A stretch of DNA of 64,000 nucleotides from Rhinopomastus cyanomelas (GCA_013400115.1 VXBP01005607.1:233839-297838); one strand, 5' to 3'. Numbered from the stretch's first letter, positions 1 through 13,252 are shown. Notes: generated from the letters alone by a model not told the origin. Numbers and translations are program-made.

Positions 1-898
1 AGATTAACTGAAAAGGTTACTGGTGTTTTGCTGCACAGAGACATCCAGAACCAATTAAAAGGCATGTACAGGCAAAATCAGCTATAAACCCCTCCTGGAA
101 ATACAGCTATTTACAATCATACGATACAATTAAAACAACCAGGAAGAGACTAGTTGTTTTATAAATTATAAACAGGGTATCAATGTTTTCTGTCCTTTTC
201 ACAGACGACGTCTGCCACTTTCAATCTATTCCCAGGAAACAAGAAAAGGGAATAGTCTCAGTAAAAACCCGCCCCCAACACACCGCGGCTCGAAGGGTTT
301 GCCTGCTACGATAAAAAAGAGCATCAGAGAGAGACCTCCGAAGCTATTCTGCTGCCATATAACCAAAATACAGTAAATCACTTAATTTGCTCAAAAGAAC
401 TTAAATGTTTTAACCAGTCTGCCATCAGCGGAGATAAAGAAGAGGGCCGATGGGACCGGGCTGCAATGTGAGCCGTCTTTAAAATGCAATTGTTCTAATC
501 ATTTTCTACAGATGCAGCCTCACAAGGGGCTGCTGTCACAGGGACCATTTACGACTTGTTATGGTGTCTCTATTGTTTACCAGCGACACTCGCTAAAAAG
601 GCGACAGCTGGGATGGAAAGCTGCTCCTCAACGAACAATATAATCCCGTGAAAGTAATCAACAAATTTAAGGGTGTTAATTAACTTTACACTTTATCATG
701 TTCAATTAGTTGTCCTTTCTCGAAAAGATTGCCGTGCACAATCGGTTTAGAGCGTGCCATGTTTGATTTGTAAGTGATCACTGTTTCTGCTTCAAAGTCC
801 ATGTCAGATGTTCTCCTGGGTTTTGGTGACACAGATGAATGGCTCCGCACATGTTAGGGGGTGATCTGGTTTAACATAAACCGGCATAACATAACCCC

Positions 899-1005
899 TT
901 GTTAACGCGCCGCTGGCCTTCCCAGAGCAAGAACGGTCTTGCGGGCGCACGCAGACGCGTACAAAAGCCCCGCGGCAGCGCCGCAGACCGCGAGTCCAAG
1001 TTTTG
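899..1005. promoter_or_regulatory. Intronic CpG cluster (candidate regulatory element)
   Basis: Fifteen CpG dinucleotides by direct count within about 100 bp, surrounded by AT-rich sequence, inside HIBADH intron 4. It is next to a small palindrome GGTTTAACATAAACC near 868. The surrounding 3.7 kb have no CR1 copy. No gene start is recognisable here, so a distal enhancer or an unannotated non-coding promoter is possible. Confidence 0.35.
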
Positions 1006-2572
1006 CTTTTGCTGGAACGCAGAGGCACAAAGAAATGGGCGATTTTTCATCATTATAGCTCAGAGCAAGACTTGTCTTTTGGGGGCATGCTTGGGATCGT
1101 TTCTTCCCAGCAAGATCCCTAGCTCTGCTGCACCACGCACTGTGCACAAGCGCCTTCGTGCATGTCACATAACGCCCGTTGCCTTTCTTAACGGCAGCTG
1201 AGCAAGAGCTGGGCAGATGCCCTAAATTCTAGTGTATATCAAATTCTGTGCGGCTCTCAAATGCCTCTGCTGTTTTTATAGTGGCAGGGATTCTAGGAAA
1301 ACCGTGAGTTAATTATTAAAATTTGTCATTTTTCATTTAACACGCAGCTTCTGCTTGCGAACGGGACAAAGCACAGCTCATGACGAGCAGCAAAGTGTCT
1401 GGAAGGGCACCTTAACAAAAGTCCTTGCTGCTTCTCTCGTGATAGGTAAGAGTTTTGCATCAGTCCTAGTGATGTTTGAACTGAAATGGAACCAGAGGTT
1501 CGAGCCGGCGCTTTGGAGACTTCTACAACAAACACTCAATATCGCTCCATTCCAAAAGTCGAAGCATCTCTTTTGCAGCAAGATCCAAGTAGACGATTTG
1601 TTAGATTAAGGCTGAATACAGAGAAAAGTCTAGTGGATTTTTATTCTGCAGCAACAGGCAAATGAAGCACAGGCTATCACCATTATTTAACACAGAAACG
1701 AGCTGCAAAAACACCCCACCCACAAAACAAAGCAATATAAAAACGCAAAGACAGCCCAACAGAAAAGTTGTTAACTCTGAAAGCTAATAATGGACTAAGT
1801 TAAATATTTAAGAGGAAATTACAGACTGCATCAGAAATAGCTGAAACCACAAAACAAAGCAGTAGAAAACATTAGTTTTCTGCTAGGAAGAAGATCTGCA
1901 GGGAGAAGGGAAGCGGTCGATAGATCCTTAAATTGGACGCAATAGCTGTTCTTCCATCCCAAGTTGGCAGCTGCTACATTTTCAGACCTGGTTCATTATT
2001 TACCCATAATGACCATCAAGCTCCAGTCAAAGTCAGATCACAACAACTGTCAGCAGCTCTTTTAATTAGCCTTGTTTGAATTCAGATAAATATCACAATG
2101 GCCCAGCTTCTGCTGAAAAAGCAACAGAACACTGCGAGAAATAAGCTGCTCTGACTTAATAACAACCTCTACGGTTAAGAAGTCCAGAGAACGGAAGTTT
2201 GTGATGTTTGGGGCCTTTTTTAATTGAGATGGGGGTGGAGATGTGCACATTATTATCTTTCTCTTATATTCACATCACAACCTATGATTTCTGTTGATGG
2301 GTAAATCCGTGCCTCTCAAACAGCAGCTCAAAGCGTTACTCCACACGCTGAAAGGTGGACTTCAAGAGATGTCTTACGTGCGCTAACTAAATCCTTAAAC
2401 GCGGTGAAATCGTACGTTTTGAAAAACGGAACCAGAATTAAGGAATGCACATATTAACAGGATTATCCTCTCTCCTAATTTATCTCCTTCTGTTTGTTTA
2501 TCCTCAGGGAACATAATCTTCTGTTGCATCAAGCCACTCTCATTCTCCCTGTGTCAGCATCAGAATAATAAT

Positions 2573-2597
2573 TCCCTCCTCCTCCTCCTCCCCCCAG
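2573..2597. repeat. CTC trinucleotide run
   Basis: CCTCCTCCTCCTCCTCC followed by a C-run. Short simple repeat. Confidence 0.85.
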
Positions 2598-3728
2598 CCC
2601 AAGCACAGGCAAGAATGAAGACGAGTGGTTCAGACTGTGCGCATCAGCATTAATGCTCCACGCAGCTATTTTCCTAGCAGTAGCAGAGACTGAAAGAAAT
2701 ATGTAAGAGAGGTGCACAATATGCTACCTGTTCTGGGCAGCCCAGCATGAGAGGCAGCAATTAAGCAGATTTTGCCTCCTAGAAAAATATGACGGGAGAA
2801 GGTACAGCAAGAGGCTGCTGTGAGAGCCTTTACTTCACACTTCCCTCGCTCTCACACTTGGGTCCTTGTTTTGCTAGGTGCTGTCCGAAAACAAAGGGCA
2901 GGATCAAACTCACCAGCTCCACGTGCCCGTCTGAGAAGTGGTGTTGTACATGCAAGAACCTCAGGAGCCTCATGGAAGCCACGTTTGGAGATTTACACGA
3001 GTCACGAGGACAATATATAAACAATAGGTACAGACAAGTGCATGGTAGCAGGGGCACAGAAACAATTACCTGAAGATCATCACGAATTTAAGGAAGAAAA
3101 AAGCATAGAGGGAAGGATAAAGAACTAATTAAATTAAATAGGCAAAAGGAGATGCTTTTTGGTTTTAAAGAAAGTCCTTAGTGGCCTTGTACACCTTGCC
3201 ATCACAGCTCTTTGTGCAGATTCATAACCAACAAAACCAGTCTCGTGGCCAACCTTGCTGAGCTCTGTAAATGATAAAAAGCAGTTGGCCAAACACCTCC
3301 ACACTTGCAGGTTTTGCTAGTTGGACTTGAATGTCTCTGTCTGTAAAGCATGAAATACTTGTGTGTTCTAGCTAAACTCCACAGCAAAATGGAAGTAAGC
3401 CTGAACAACACCGTGGAACAGATAGGTAACAGCTGAAACCCTTGTACTGTAACAGAAGGACAAGAACTTTTGAAGGAAAAATAAACAAGCATTCTTTAGT
3501 ATTACTGCCTACATACTTCCCCAGTCTTAGTACAGTCATAACAAGACATTAATCTCCTTTTCCAAAAATAAAATACTTGAGACACTTTAATCTCTCAGCT
3601 TTTCTTTACCACGATACCCTCACATCAGCCCCCAAAAGCAAAAAGAAGCAGCATGTTTTTTTGCTGAATAATGAAGGCATGAAGCACATTGCTAAAAATA
3701 CAACAAATAATCACAGTGATGTGTGCAT

Positions 3729-3882
3729 GGGCTGCCCAGGGGGGTTGTGGAGTCTCCTTCTCTGCAGACGTTTAAAACCCATCTGCATGTGTTCCTGTGT
3801 GACTTGGCCTAGGTGATCCTGCTCTGGCAGGAGGATTGGACTAGATGATCCTTCAAGGTCCCTTCCAACCCCTCATGTTCAA
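3729..3882 (+). mobile_element. CR1 3'-end fragment
   Basis: Starts at the conserved GGCTGCCCAGG segment and runs through GACTTGG...CTAGGTGATCCTGCT and GGACTAGATGATC to the 3' terminus. It is 5'-truncated, as usual for CR1. Confidence 0.93.
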
Positions 3883-5244
3883 CAGGTACACAGTCATATG
3901 TTCTTTAATGAAGCATTTGCTTCTTTGAAAGCTCTAGTGCAGGTAAATTTCTATTGAAAATAAAACAAGAAGCATTGCAATGAGATGGAACAGCACAAGA
4001 CAGCTGTTCCTAACCATTGCAGCTTTATGTAAGAGCTGAAGCTGCAGCAATGCTGTACTCCAATCCCAAGCAGTAGGGACACGTTCATAACATTAAGTAT
4101 CTAGTATTTCACAGCAGGAATCTAACAACATTTTAAAATAGAAGAGCAAGATCTAGCCAGAAAGAAGTGGCAGATATAAATTTTTAAAAGAAATCACTCT
4201 GGATTTTCTGCTGGAGAGTAGCTCAGTTGCTTGTTTTAATTTTACCTCTTTTGGGTACTATGACCTGGACAGCTTTATATCTTATATCTGTATCTATATA
4301 TTTTATATCTGTACATCTTTACCAACTGTAATCAGAAAGAAAAGCTTAAAAAAATTGGAGTGAAGGTTGCACTGAACCCTTCTGAATGAACTTTTGAACT
4401 TTGTCCCTTAAAGCACTATCAGTGGTAGGAGATCTAGAAGCTTTTTGCTAACCTGAACCACCAGCAGCGTGCACTGCTTCGGACACTCTGTCCCTTCTGC
4501 AAGTGCTTTGGCATTGAATCCTGCCTCCAGACACAGTAAACAGCCCGCGGAGTCTATTGCTCAGCTTCCCCTTTAAAATACATGCTTATCTTTGAGCACG
4601 CCTCGCTTACATAGAGCAGCAAAGCATTTTCTGCTGCCCAGTCTGAGCACATTCACAGGTAGTTCTGAAACCTTTTATTCAGCACTGGAAAGGCAGAGCA
4701 GAGGAAGAGTGCGGCAACTGCTACGAAAAGCAGCCTAAGCGGGGAAACTGCAGTTACCATTTAAGGAATCCCTTGTTATAAGGCCTTTCCCAGTTCTATT
4801 TCCTGTTTCGGGAGCCTCCATATATAACTCGTGTGGCTGCTCCTCTGCAGAACAGATAGGACATCTCTTTCAGAGAACTAGATTTAGCCTTGCCCTCCAG
4901 CCTAAAGTGCCATGTACTTTCCAGCATTCCCCAATGTCCTCAGTGCCGCTTAGCCAATGAATCCAAACCCTTGTCATTTAATTAGAAGTCATACTTCTTT
5001 ATGTCTGGGCTAATTCTAAGTTTAGGATGGAAATACTTTTAAAAAAAGATACTATTTTTGTGATTACTTTTCTTGGTTCAGGATAAGCAAAGATGCAATC
5101 GTATGGTTTAAATTTACAAATCTTTACGCGCTCCAAATGCTGCACTTGCGCAACACAAAAGACATTGCCATGTTTAACTGCACTGGATGGCAACCTAAAG
5201 AGATCCACTGTTGAGTATTTCACGTGGCTCCTTTTTCCCCCACT

Positions 5245-5480
5245 AAATTTAAAACCTGCCTGGGTATGTTTCTGTGTGACTTGGTGGTCCTGCTCTGGCA
5301 GGGGGACTGGACTAGATGATCTTTCAAGGTCCCTTCCAAACCATAATGTTCTGTGATTCTGTGACTGGACTAGATGATCTTTCAAAGTCCCTTCCAATCC
5401 CTAACGTTCTGTGATTCTGTGACTGGACTAGGTGATCTTTCAAAGTCCCTTCCAATCCCTAATGTTCTGTGATTCTGTGT
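5245..5480 (+). mobile_element. CR1 3' end with terminal 58-bp unit in three tandem copies
   Basis: A CR1 3' end in which the last segment (from ACTGGACTAGATGATC to the ATTCTGTG tail) occurs three times. Unit starts are at 5306, 5364 and 5422, giving two exact 58-bp steps. The units differ by only a few bases. Confidence 0.92.
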
Positions 5481-5891
5481 GAAATCTAAGAATTCCTACG
5501 ACTCAAGCGATTCTGCACAAAACCAAATGAACCTTCTTTTCTTTAGTAAAGGTAACTCAAAGTCAATATTTGCCCTGGCCTTCCAAGAAAGAAAAAGCAC
5601 GTATTTTGCCTATGAACAGAATCAAGAGGGTAAAAAAGTTAATTATTTCTCATAATCAGTAATTATGATTAGATAAGAGAGCCTTTGGTAATGAACTGCT
5701 CTAATGATGGAGGACCTCCATCCTAAGAAATATAATAGTACATTAACATAACTGTGTATGCAAAGTACATAGAGCCGCTGCCACAGTTAACTTGTCATTG
5801 AGTGATTAAATAGGAATTCATAATTAGAAGAATCCACAGTGTAATTTATTGGCCTTCCTGACAGTTCTGGTTCATTAGGAGTTATTGCCAA

Positions 5892-5910
5892 ACAGTGACC
5901 TCTAGTGGAC
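5892..5910 (-). promoter_or_regulatory. CTCF-like motif
   Basis: The minus strand reads CCACTAGAGGTCACTG, one mismatch from the CTCF core CCASYAGRKGGCR. Confidence 0.35.
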
Positions 5911-7119
5911 CACCGTTTCCTCATGCTCTCCTGTTTCTCTTGGCCGCTTCAACTGCTATTTAAACTGAAAAGGAAAGAAAAACAAGGCCATTTGATGAAC
6001 TGAAAATGTTTCCCTTCGCAATTCCCTTTTATTTTTACTTCTCTTAAAGTATACAGTGTGCTAACTGCTGCATAAAAGTGTTTCCCTTTCTAGAACCATT
6101 TATGTAAAAGTATAAAAATTGATGTATAGGTGAAAACCCCCCACAAGTTCTGGGTTTGAAAGTTGATCCTGATGTTAATGCCGTTCTCATGCTAATTAGT
6201 ATTTATATATTGATTGACCAGAATGTTTTCTAGAGAAAATGCTTAATACCTGCTCCAGTGTCAATTACAAAGACCTTGAAGTAAACCTCTGCATCTCAAC
6301 GTGAGGTGCCTCCAAGTGCTGCTTTTGAACTGCAGTCTCTGTTGCTCTACGATTATACTGGCTCAGATGGAGGGAGCAGGGGACGCGGAGGACGAAAACT
6401 CCCTAGTTCTCTGCTTCAAGCAGGAGGAAAAAAGCAGCACAGCACTTGATGTTAATTGCTAAAGACACGCCTTGCAATACCCTTAAATTTCCCTTCTGAA
6501 GAAGGCAACTGGAATTTAAGTAAGATTTTCATTTAAGTGCTAAATCTTTTAAGCGCTGAAGTGTGGAATTTCCCCGCGTTCAACATTATTCATCCACTGT
6601 TAGGCTATTTGGAGAGTCTTCTATTTTAAACTTTTCCATGATGGTCACTGTGCTTTTTCTTGCACTAGGACAGTGGCTAATTGTTCCTTTTTTTTTTTTT
6701 TAACTTGAAAGTATGGAAGTTTTTAACAGGAAATAGCACATCTGAAACTAATAGAGAAATCACTGAAACACAGCAATAAATAACAACCCATTCTCAGTGA
6801 ATACAAGCAATTCAGATTGCAGTTGTTTTCATTTTGCATCTTGTTCTCCTTCCAACGCTAACATTTCACAAACGATGCGCACGTACTTCTCTTTTGTCTA
6901 ACCCAGAACTGGCTGGAAAAATTAAACCCCTTTATCAGAGAGAAGCTACAACACAAACCGCATAGTCCTGTCTCATACAGGAACAGGTTTTTCAGGCTGA
7001 AATCTTCCAGTTTCACAAACGGGGAGAAGTCTGTGGTGTCTGTGTGCTGCAAACAGCTTTTGCAATTGCTAGGAACAGAGAAATGGGAGCTGCAGGATAC
7101 GAGATCCCCACCCTGAGCC

Positions 7120-7157
7120 GTGTGTGTGTGTGTGCAGATGCGTGCACGCACACACAG
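7120..7157. repeat. TG/CA microsatellite
   Basis: A GTGTGTGTGTGTGTG run followed shortly by GCACGCACACACA, giving an inverted arrangement. Confidence 0.85.
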
Positions 7158-8137
7158 GACTCTAGCTGTTTGTGGCGATGATTTAATATAGTGACTGGAT
7201 AATGAGCTGTGCTCCCTGCAGCAAGTGAATCACCATTTAATGCTATTATCAACAGTTCATGACCCACCGGCATGAAATGTCAGCCTGATTAATCTGAACA
7301 CTGCTGACCTCCGAGAGGAAAAGCTACCTTATTGTCAGGACTTAATATACAATAAAACCATACGCAGAATAGAAATACCTGATCAAGCGAAGCCTTTAAG
7401 AGAAAACCCACCACAGTTTTGCTCTTTTAAACTTGCTAAAGCACCATTTAATTTCCTTTTAAATACTTCTGCCTAGTCAAGCAAGAGGCGATCCGTTAGG
7501 AGCTAATCTTTTGACGTACGGGGAGAGGTTTCAAAATGGCTGTCCACGCCATCAACCCACCTTGGTACAAAGGAAGAAACACTAGGATATGCGAGTGAAG
7601 GACTCGCTGCTGTCCATTCACATCAGGAAGTGATCAGAAATGGTTCTGGCTTTTCAAAGGTCAATGAGGCAATAAAAACAGCGTTCTGTAAATAGGGAAC
7701 AGTTTGAGCGGTGCTGCGTAGCTCCCCGACGAAAGCTGCCTTAGCTTAGCTAGACTAAAACGCTTCAGGAAGATTAGACACTTGTGCTGGTTATGCTCAT
7801 TAAAATAAAGAGACCCTCTCCCCCATTTTATCTGGCTTGTAGTGAAGATTTTTCCTTTCATCATTAAGTATCATGATTCAGCCTACTCAACAAAATTTCA
7901 ATACATTTATCTATTTTCCATAGAGAATAAAACATATTAAGAAGAAAAAACTCTGCCTTTTACCAGTCACAATGAGATTAGCACAATTTTGCTGTGTCTT
8001 CTTCACATCTCTTTTTAATTTAACCCAGCTAGGAGTCTTATAAAAAATCCCAAACTTTTAAGCCAGGTCTTTAGGATTCTGTGTGACATGGCATCTAAAA
8101 CCCAGACTGAGGCTGGTAGGGACTACATGACATTTAT

Positions 8138-8255
8138 TTCACAGAATCATTAGGGATTGGAAGGGACCTCAAAAGATCATCTAGTCCAATCCCCCTGCCA
8201 GAGCAGGACCACCTAGACCAAGTCACACAGGGAGGTTTTAAATGTCTCCAGAGAA
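8138..8255 (-). mobile_element. CR1 3'-end fragment
   Basis: Reverse-complement CR1 3' end beginning TCACAGAATCATTAGGG, ending within the GTCTCCAGAGA segment. Confidence 0.93.
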
Positions 8256-8968
8256 TATCTGTAGAATTGTACTTACTGAGACGAGCACAGCAACTACTCT
8301 CTTTTACTGTTAAAACTTAGTACTGATGCGACAACTGCTGCAGTTACTTTTAAAATGAAAAGCCCAAAGGTTTCACCCCTCATGAGTTATGGTTGCCACC
8401 TGGTACTGAAAGGGTTAACGGGTTTTCAAGACAAGAGACTGGAAAATAATAGAGTGAAACACCCAAAACTGCCAACATATGAATGGAATGGCCGTGGGAG
8501 AGGCAGGAATCATCGCTCCAAGTATTGACTTACAACTACTGGCAGCCAAGGAAAGAAGAACATGTCAAGCTGATTTGACTAAAACTTGGACAAAGTAAGA
8601 ACCCACCCTGATGTCTCAATGCCTAGTTCAGAGCTCTGCTGGAAATGTAAAGAAGGGATTCTGGACACTTCTGTAGGAAAGTCACTCACGCTGCCAGCAC
8701 AGACATATGTTTAAGCTTTGCTTTTCCATTCAGAAACCAAACAGTTCTGGTACGCCAGTTGACTAATAAGCGCTGGATTGTTTTGCAGAGGCTGTCCTAT
8801 GTATCTGCAAATGCTGCAGTGTGCCCAGATGGGTAGCAGCATCTGGCAGCAGTTTAGAAAAACCTCTTCTGCACTCCTCCTCTGAACTTAGAGGGAAAGG
8901 GAGGTTTACTCTACAGTAGCAGAGCCACAGCATGCCCACCCTTGTCCGATCCGCTAATAAGATGCATT

Positions 8969-9056
8969 ACAGAATCATACAATCACAGAACATGAGGGAT
9001 TGGAAGGGATCATCTAGTCCAATCCCCCTGCCACAGGAGGATCACCTAGACCAAGC
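8969..9056 (-). mobile_element. Short CR1 3'-end fragment
   Basis: Two terminal octamer-type repeats, then GGGATTGGAAGGGATCATC, which lacks part of the usual GACCT(C/T)AAAA segment through a small deletion. Confidence 0.9.
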
Positions 9057-9623
9057 TGCATGAACAGAGAAGCTGGAAGTATGTCTACAGCAAGCACAAA
9101 CTGTACATGTCTGCTAGGATGCCCCAAATCCTACTGATTGCCTTCATCGTGTCTTCTGCCCTCACAAAGCTGCCAAGCTCTTTTGGCTCTGTGGTTCCTC
9201 TGTCCACTCACTGCCCTTTCAGAGACTCTGCTTGCAATAGTTACTTTTGTTCTGATCGAGCACATCCCTTTTCACCACTTTTGCCTCATGGAGAGGAGGA
9301 GAAACAAGGGAATGGGGACTTGTTCTTCCCCTTTCCAAAGAGCCTCTTGCTGCAACCTAAGTTCAGCAATAGAGCAGTCGATTCAGAGGATGGCAAGCAC
9401 CCTCCACAGTCCTGACTGTGTTGGGTAGACACTACAAATGACATCAGGTCTGTAAGCAACAGAAACTTTCATGGCTACATATCCAGAGTCTCAGTGGGAA
9501 GTCAGTCTGTGCTCTCTGTACTGAGCAACCTCAGAAAAGATGTTTTGATGATCCTTGCGTTTCCCTTTTTCTGGAGAGTAGATAAAAGAAAGAGAGAAGA
9601 GTTTATTGAGAAAAGTATAAAGC

Positions 9624-9679
9624 ATATATAATTATCTATAATTTAAATAGATAATTTAATTATCTATAATTTAAAATAA
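9624..9679. repeat. AT-rich palindromic repeat
   Basis: AATTATCTATAATTTAAA occurs twice, with a reverse-complement TAGATAATT between the copies. A low-complexity cruciform-prone stretch with no known role. Confidence 0.7.
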
Positions 9680-10088
9680 ACAACAGCCTCAAATTTGAAT
9701 TTAATATTAAAAATGAAATGAAAATTCCTGAACCAGGTAGGGAACAACTGGCATAGAAGTAAAGCATCCACACTGGAAAGTCCTCCAACTAGCACGGACT
9801 ACACACAGACAGCAATCAGATTTGCCAAACATTCTGCTCTTATCAGAGAAACTAATCAGACCTGCTGCATTTGAAATGCCAGCCCCTTAAATGACTTTTG
9901 GCTAAACATTTAAGGTGCACTTTGGCATTTCAGCAATCTGCTTTGCTGTGTGCAGAGCACAGTGTTTCAGACTACATCCGCTGTCTCTGTGCAGCCTCTA
10001 CGTGTTTATATCGGCTACAACTCGTCCTGTCCTTTATGCAAAATACACACCCAAAAAAAGAGGAGAAGAAAGGGATCAGCATCACCTA

Positions 10089-10180
10089 TCACAGAATCAC
10101 AGAACATTAGGGATTGGAAGGGACCTTGAAAGATCATCTAGACCAATCCCTCTGCCACAGTAGGATCAAGTCGCACAGGA
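10089..10180 (-). mobile_element. Short CR1 3'-end fragment
   Basis: Begins TCACAGAATCACAGAACATT and runs to the GTCGCACAGGAA segment. The CACCTAGACC part is deleted. Confidence 0.9.
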
Positions 10181-11863
10181 AAACAGAGAGTCCTCTGGGC
10201 GCAAGAGGCCCTTTGCTGCTCCACACTATCCTGAACTCAGTTGGTCTGACAGAAGTCCAAGGATGACCACCCTGAAGGAAGAATCTGGGCACTGATGCTT
10301 GAAGAACAGCAGAAAACAGGAGTCTCTTCCAGCCTCCTCAGAAGAAACGAAATGAATAAACTCAGTGAAGCATGAGGCTCCTTAAGAAATTAGGACAGCT
10401 AGGAATACTACATCCAACAGAAAACTAAGCTCAGTCGTCGCAGTTTGTTGGGGTTTGCATTCATAAAAGAAAAAGAGACTGGCAAACCCAGTAGCCTGTG
10501 TGTTAGACATCAGGCACCTACTTGTTTCGACTACGTCACCTTGTAAACTGGGAAAAGTCACATCACTGAGGACAGAAAGAGTAAGTGAAGGAGAGTATAT
10601 GACTCCTGGTAGTGGTTTTATTACTGTTTTGGGAGTGGAATGACCTTGATCCTAAACTCTTGGTGAACAGACGCTTCCCCAAGTTCGGGAGGAGGAACAG
10701 AACTCAAATCTAACTGCTTAGTGCTCAATGGCTGGGGCTCAGGGATGACAGGACCGGGCTACTTGGAACACAAAAGGGACAGATCTCATTTTTTTACATC
10801 ACTTATTGGAGAATAACAGAGGAAGGGATTTCTAGTGTCATGCATATTCTTTTCCTAGCTATGGAGAGTAGTTGTGCACACCACCCAAGCTGGTGCCTCG
10901 ATTGTTACTCACACTTTCCTTTACAGTGTGTTTCCATAAACTGCTCCATGTAAGTGAACCTGCTAAATCTAGAGAACAGCAATGCTGGTACCCACGGGAA
11001 GGAGACAGGGCACAAAAGCTCTGGCACTTTGCCTTGCAGGAGTATTTAGTGCATAAAAACGCATCCTGTAACTGATGGGCATGCTTAGTTGGATGCAGAA
11101 ATATTGGTGTGGAAACTAAACGTGTAGAAGCTCACATCAAGTGATAGATTTCCAGACAAAATGCTGGAGAACAGGTTAGTCCTGTCCTTGTTAAGGGATG
11201 CAAAAAGCTTTCAGAAGGCTCACTCTCAGCGGTAAAGCAGCAGCTATTTAACAGAAGCAGGTTTCTGAAGCTTCTTAACAACTCTCACTGGTGACTTGTT
11301 ACATCTTACCACTGGTCCCTGCAGGTCCTGTACCCTGACAGGCAGAATGAAAAGATTCTCTAACGGGGCCACTGGCTGTCAGAAGCCACCAGCTGGCCTG
11401 CCAGGGCTTTGCAATCGCAGAGGCCAGCTGACAGTCTGGGTGTTGCTGACCATGCTGAGAAACGTGCCACCCAGCTGCTGTGTGGTCACGTCCATCTGGA
11501 GATCTCCAGCCAGACAAATCTCTGGGCCTGTCAGATCTCTTCAGCAAGCCTTGTTATGCAAATTCAATTACTCAAGTGTGCCCTATTACTGCTGGCTAAC
11601 TGCTCCTAGAACCAATCTCACACTGACAGTCAGCTCACATTTTTACCCACCAAAAGTACCTCATTTATTCTTGTTCAACTCTTCCCTTGTATCATTAAGG
11701 CAGAACAGACAAAGTCCACAGCACTGTAACCTCTCTGCAGTGGGTTACTCTTCCTTGCAAAGAGCTCAGAGAGAAACTAATTTAAAAACATACAGCGTCT
11801 AATCAAACACGAGTTAAAGCCACTCTACATAATTTACCACCTGAAACAGGAATTATAAACTTT

Positions 11864-11912
11864 TACTGGATGATCTTTCAAGGTCCCTTCTGATCCCTAA
11901 TGATTCTATGAT
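11864..11912 (+). mobile_element. Very short CR1 3' terminus
   Basis: Only the final stretch ACTGGATGATCTTTCAAGG through TGATTCTATGATT is present, a severely 5'-truncated insertion. Confidence 0.82.
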
Positions 11913-12769
11913 TTACTCAATTAGAGGTCGTGTAGTGATTATTTTTAAGGACAAACAGGAAACAGAGTCATCAGGAAAGCAGTGTACTAGCTTCAGAGAT
12001 TTGCTTTAACACGGGGATGCACCTAATGAAAAGCAAGACTGCTCATTTTATCTAGCACACTGCTTTGTTCAAGTAGCAGCAGCAATGGCCACCTACTTCT
12101 TTCACATATTTATTTGCTGAATCTAAATGAGGTGCAGCCTGAGCGATGAGTCATTTGCCCTGACACAAAGACAAGAAAGATTTTACTTGGAGAATTCACG
12201 ATGTGAATGCGACAAGAAAACTTCGGCGAGGGTTTAGAACGGGAGCATCATGTTGTTGACTTGCTCAGTCTAGAAACAAAAGCTTCTGCTGGAAACATCA
12301 TTGTGAAATGCACGTCTTCAGTTTGGAGTGTTGTTCAAGAGCTGACACAGGAAAAGTGAGCAAATAAAACACTGTTAGCGACAGCAAACTAGCGTGGGCG
12401 TCTGAATCTAGCAGAGGCAACCGATTTAAACTATTTGCCTTTTTCAAACTTCCACGAAGAAGAAGGAATAATGGTCATGAACAAGAACACTGAGGAAGTT
12501 TTCTACAGCAAGGAAGGCAGCTACACTGAGTGCAAGGCTTACACTCAATGTGCAGTGTGTTTTATACAGAATCCAGGGCAAATGATAACCAATCAAGCCA
12601 AGTCTCTCTAACCTAGTTCTCTTTGCAGGAATGAAGTTGCCTAAGTGATGATTCATCTTTTCAACAACTTTCAGCAGTGTGTTTTGGTAAAAAGAAAAGA
12701 ACTGGGGGGAGAATAAATCCAAAAACTTAATAATTACCCTCAAAAATGACTGCTAAGCAAAGTCAGTGT

Positions 12770-12872
12770 TCACAGAGTCACAGAACATGATTGTTCCGTG
12801 GATTGGAAGGGACCTTGAGAGATCATCAAGTCCAGTCGTGCCAGAGCAGGATCACCCCGACCAAGTGGCACT
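12770..12872 (-). mobile_element. CR1 3'-end fragment
   Basis: Diverged CR1 tail with ATTGGAAGGGACCTTGAGAG and CAGAGCAGGATCACC. A short extra piece (GATTGTTCCGT) interrupts the start. Confidence 0.85.
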
Positions 12873-13083
12873 GCAGGAAAAAAGAAAGGAGATTCAATTT
12901 TGAGGGTGTGAGTTGATTAATGCCTACAAGTCTGAGCTGTTGTGAAGGAAGATGAGAGTCAAGTCTTCAGAGAAACTGGAAAAATGGCACAGCACAGCCT
13001 TCTGGCAGAACCCTTGGCATGAGCGTGGGAGATGGGAAGTGGTGTCTGAGAGGGACTGCTCTGTTAAGTCTTGAATGCAGAGA

Positions 13084-13252
13084 ACAGAATCACAGAACAT
13101 TAGGGATTGGAAAGGACCTCAAAAGATCATCTAGTCCAATTCCTCCACAGCAGGATCACCTAGATCAACTTGCACAGGAACATATCCAGGCAGGTTTTAA
13201 ACATCTCCAGAGAAGGAGACTCCACAACCTCCCTGGGCAGCCCGTTCCATGA
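13084..13252 (-). mobile_element. CR1 3'-end fragment
   Basis: Runs from CAGAATCACAGAACATTAGG through the GTTTTAAACATCTCCAGAGA segment to CTGGGCAGCCCGTTCCATG. Confidence 0.93.

Noticed and set aside
8391..8405. GCCACCTGGTA as a further CTCF site
   Set aside because: The minus-strand match has two mismatches at important core positions, too weak to list.
11296..11802. 168-codon plus-strand frame in HIBADH intron 4
   Set aside because: No family resemblance, contradicted by an overlapping frame on the other strand, no supporting signals.
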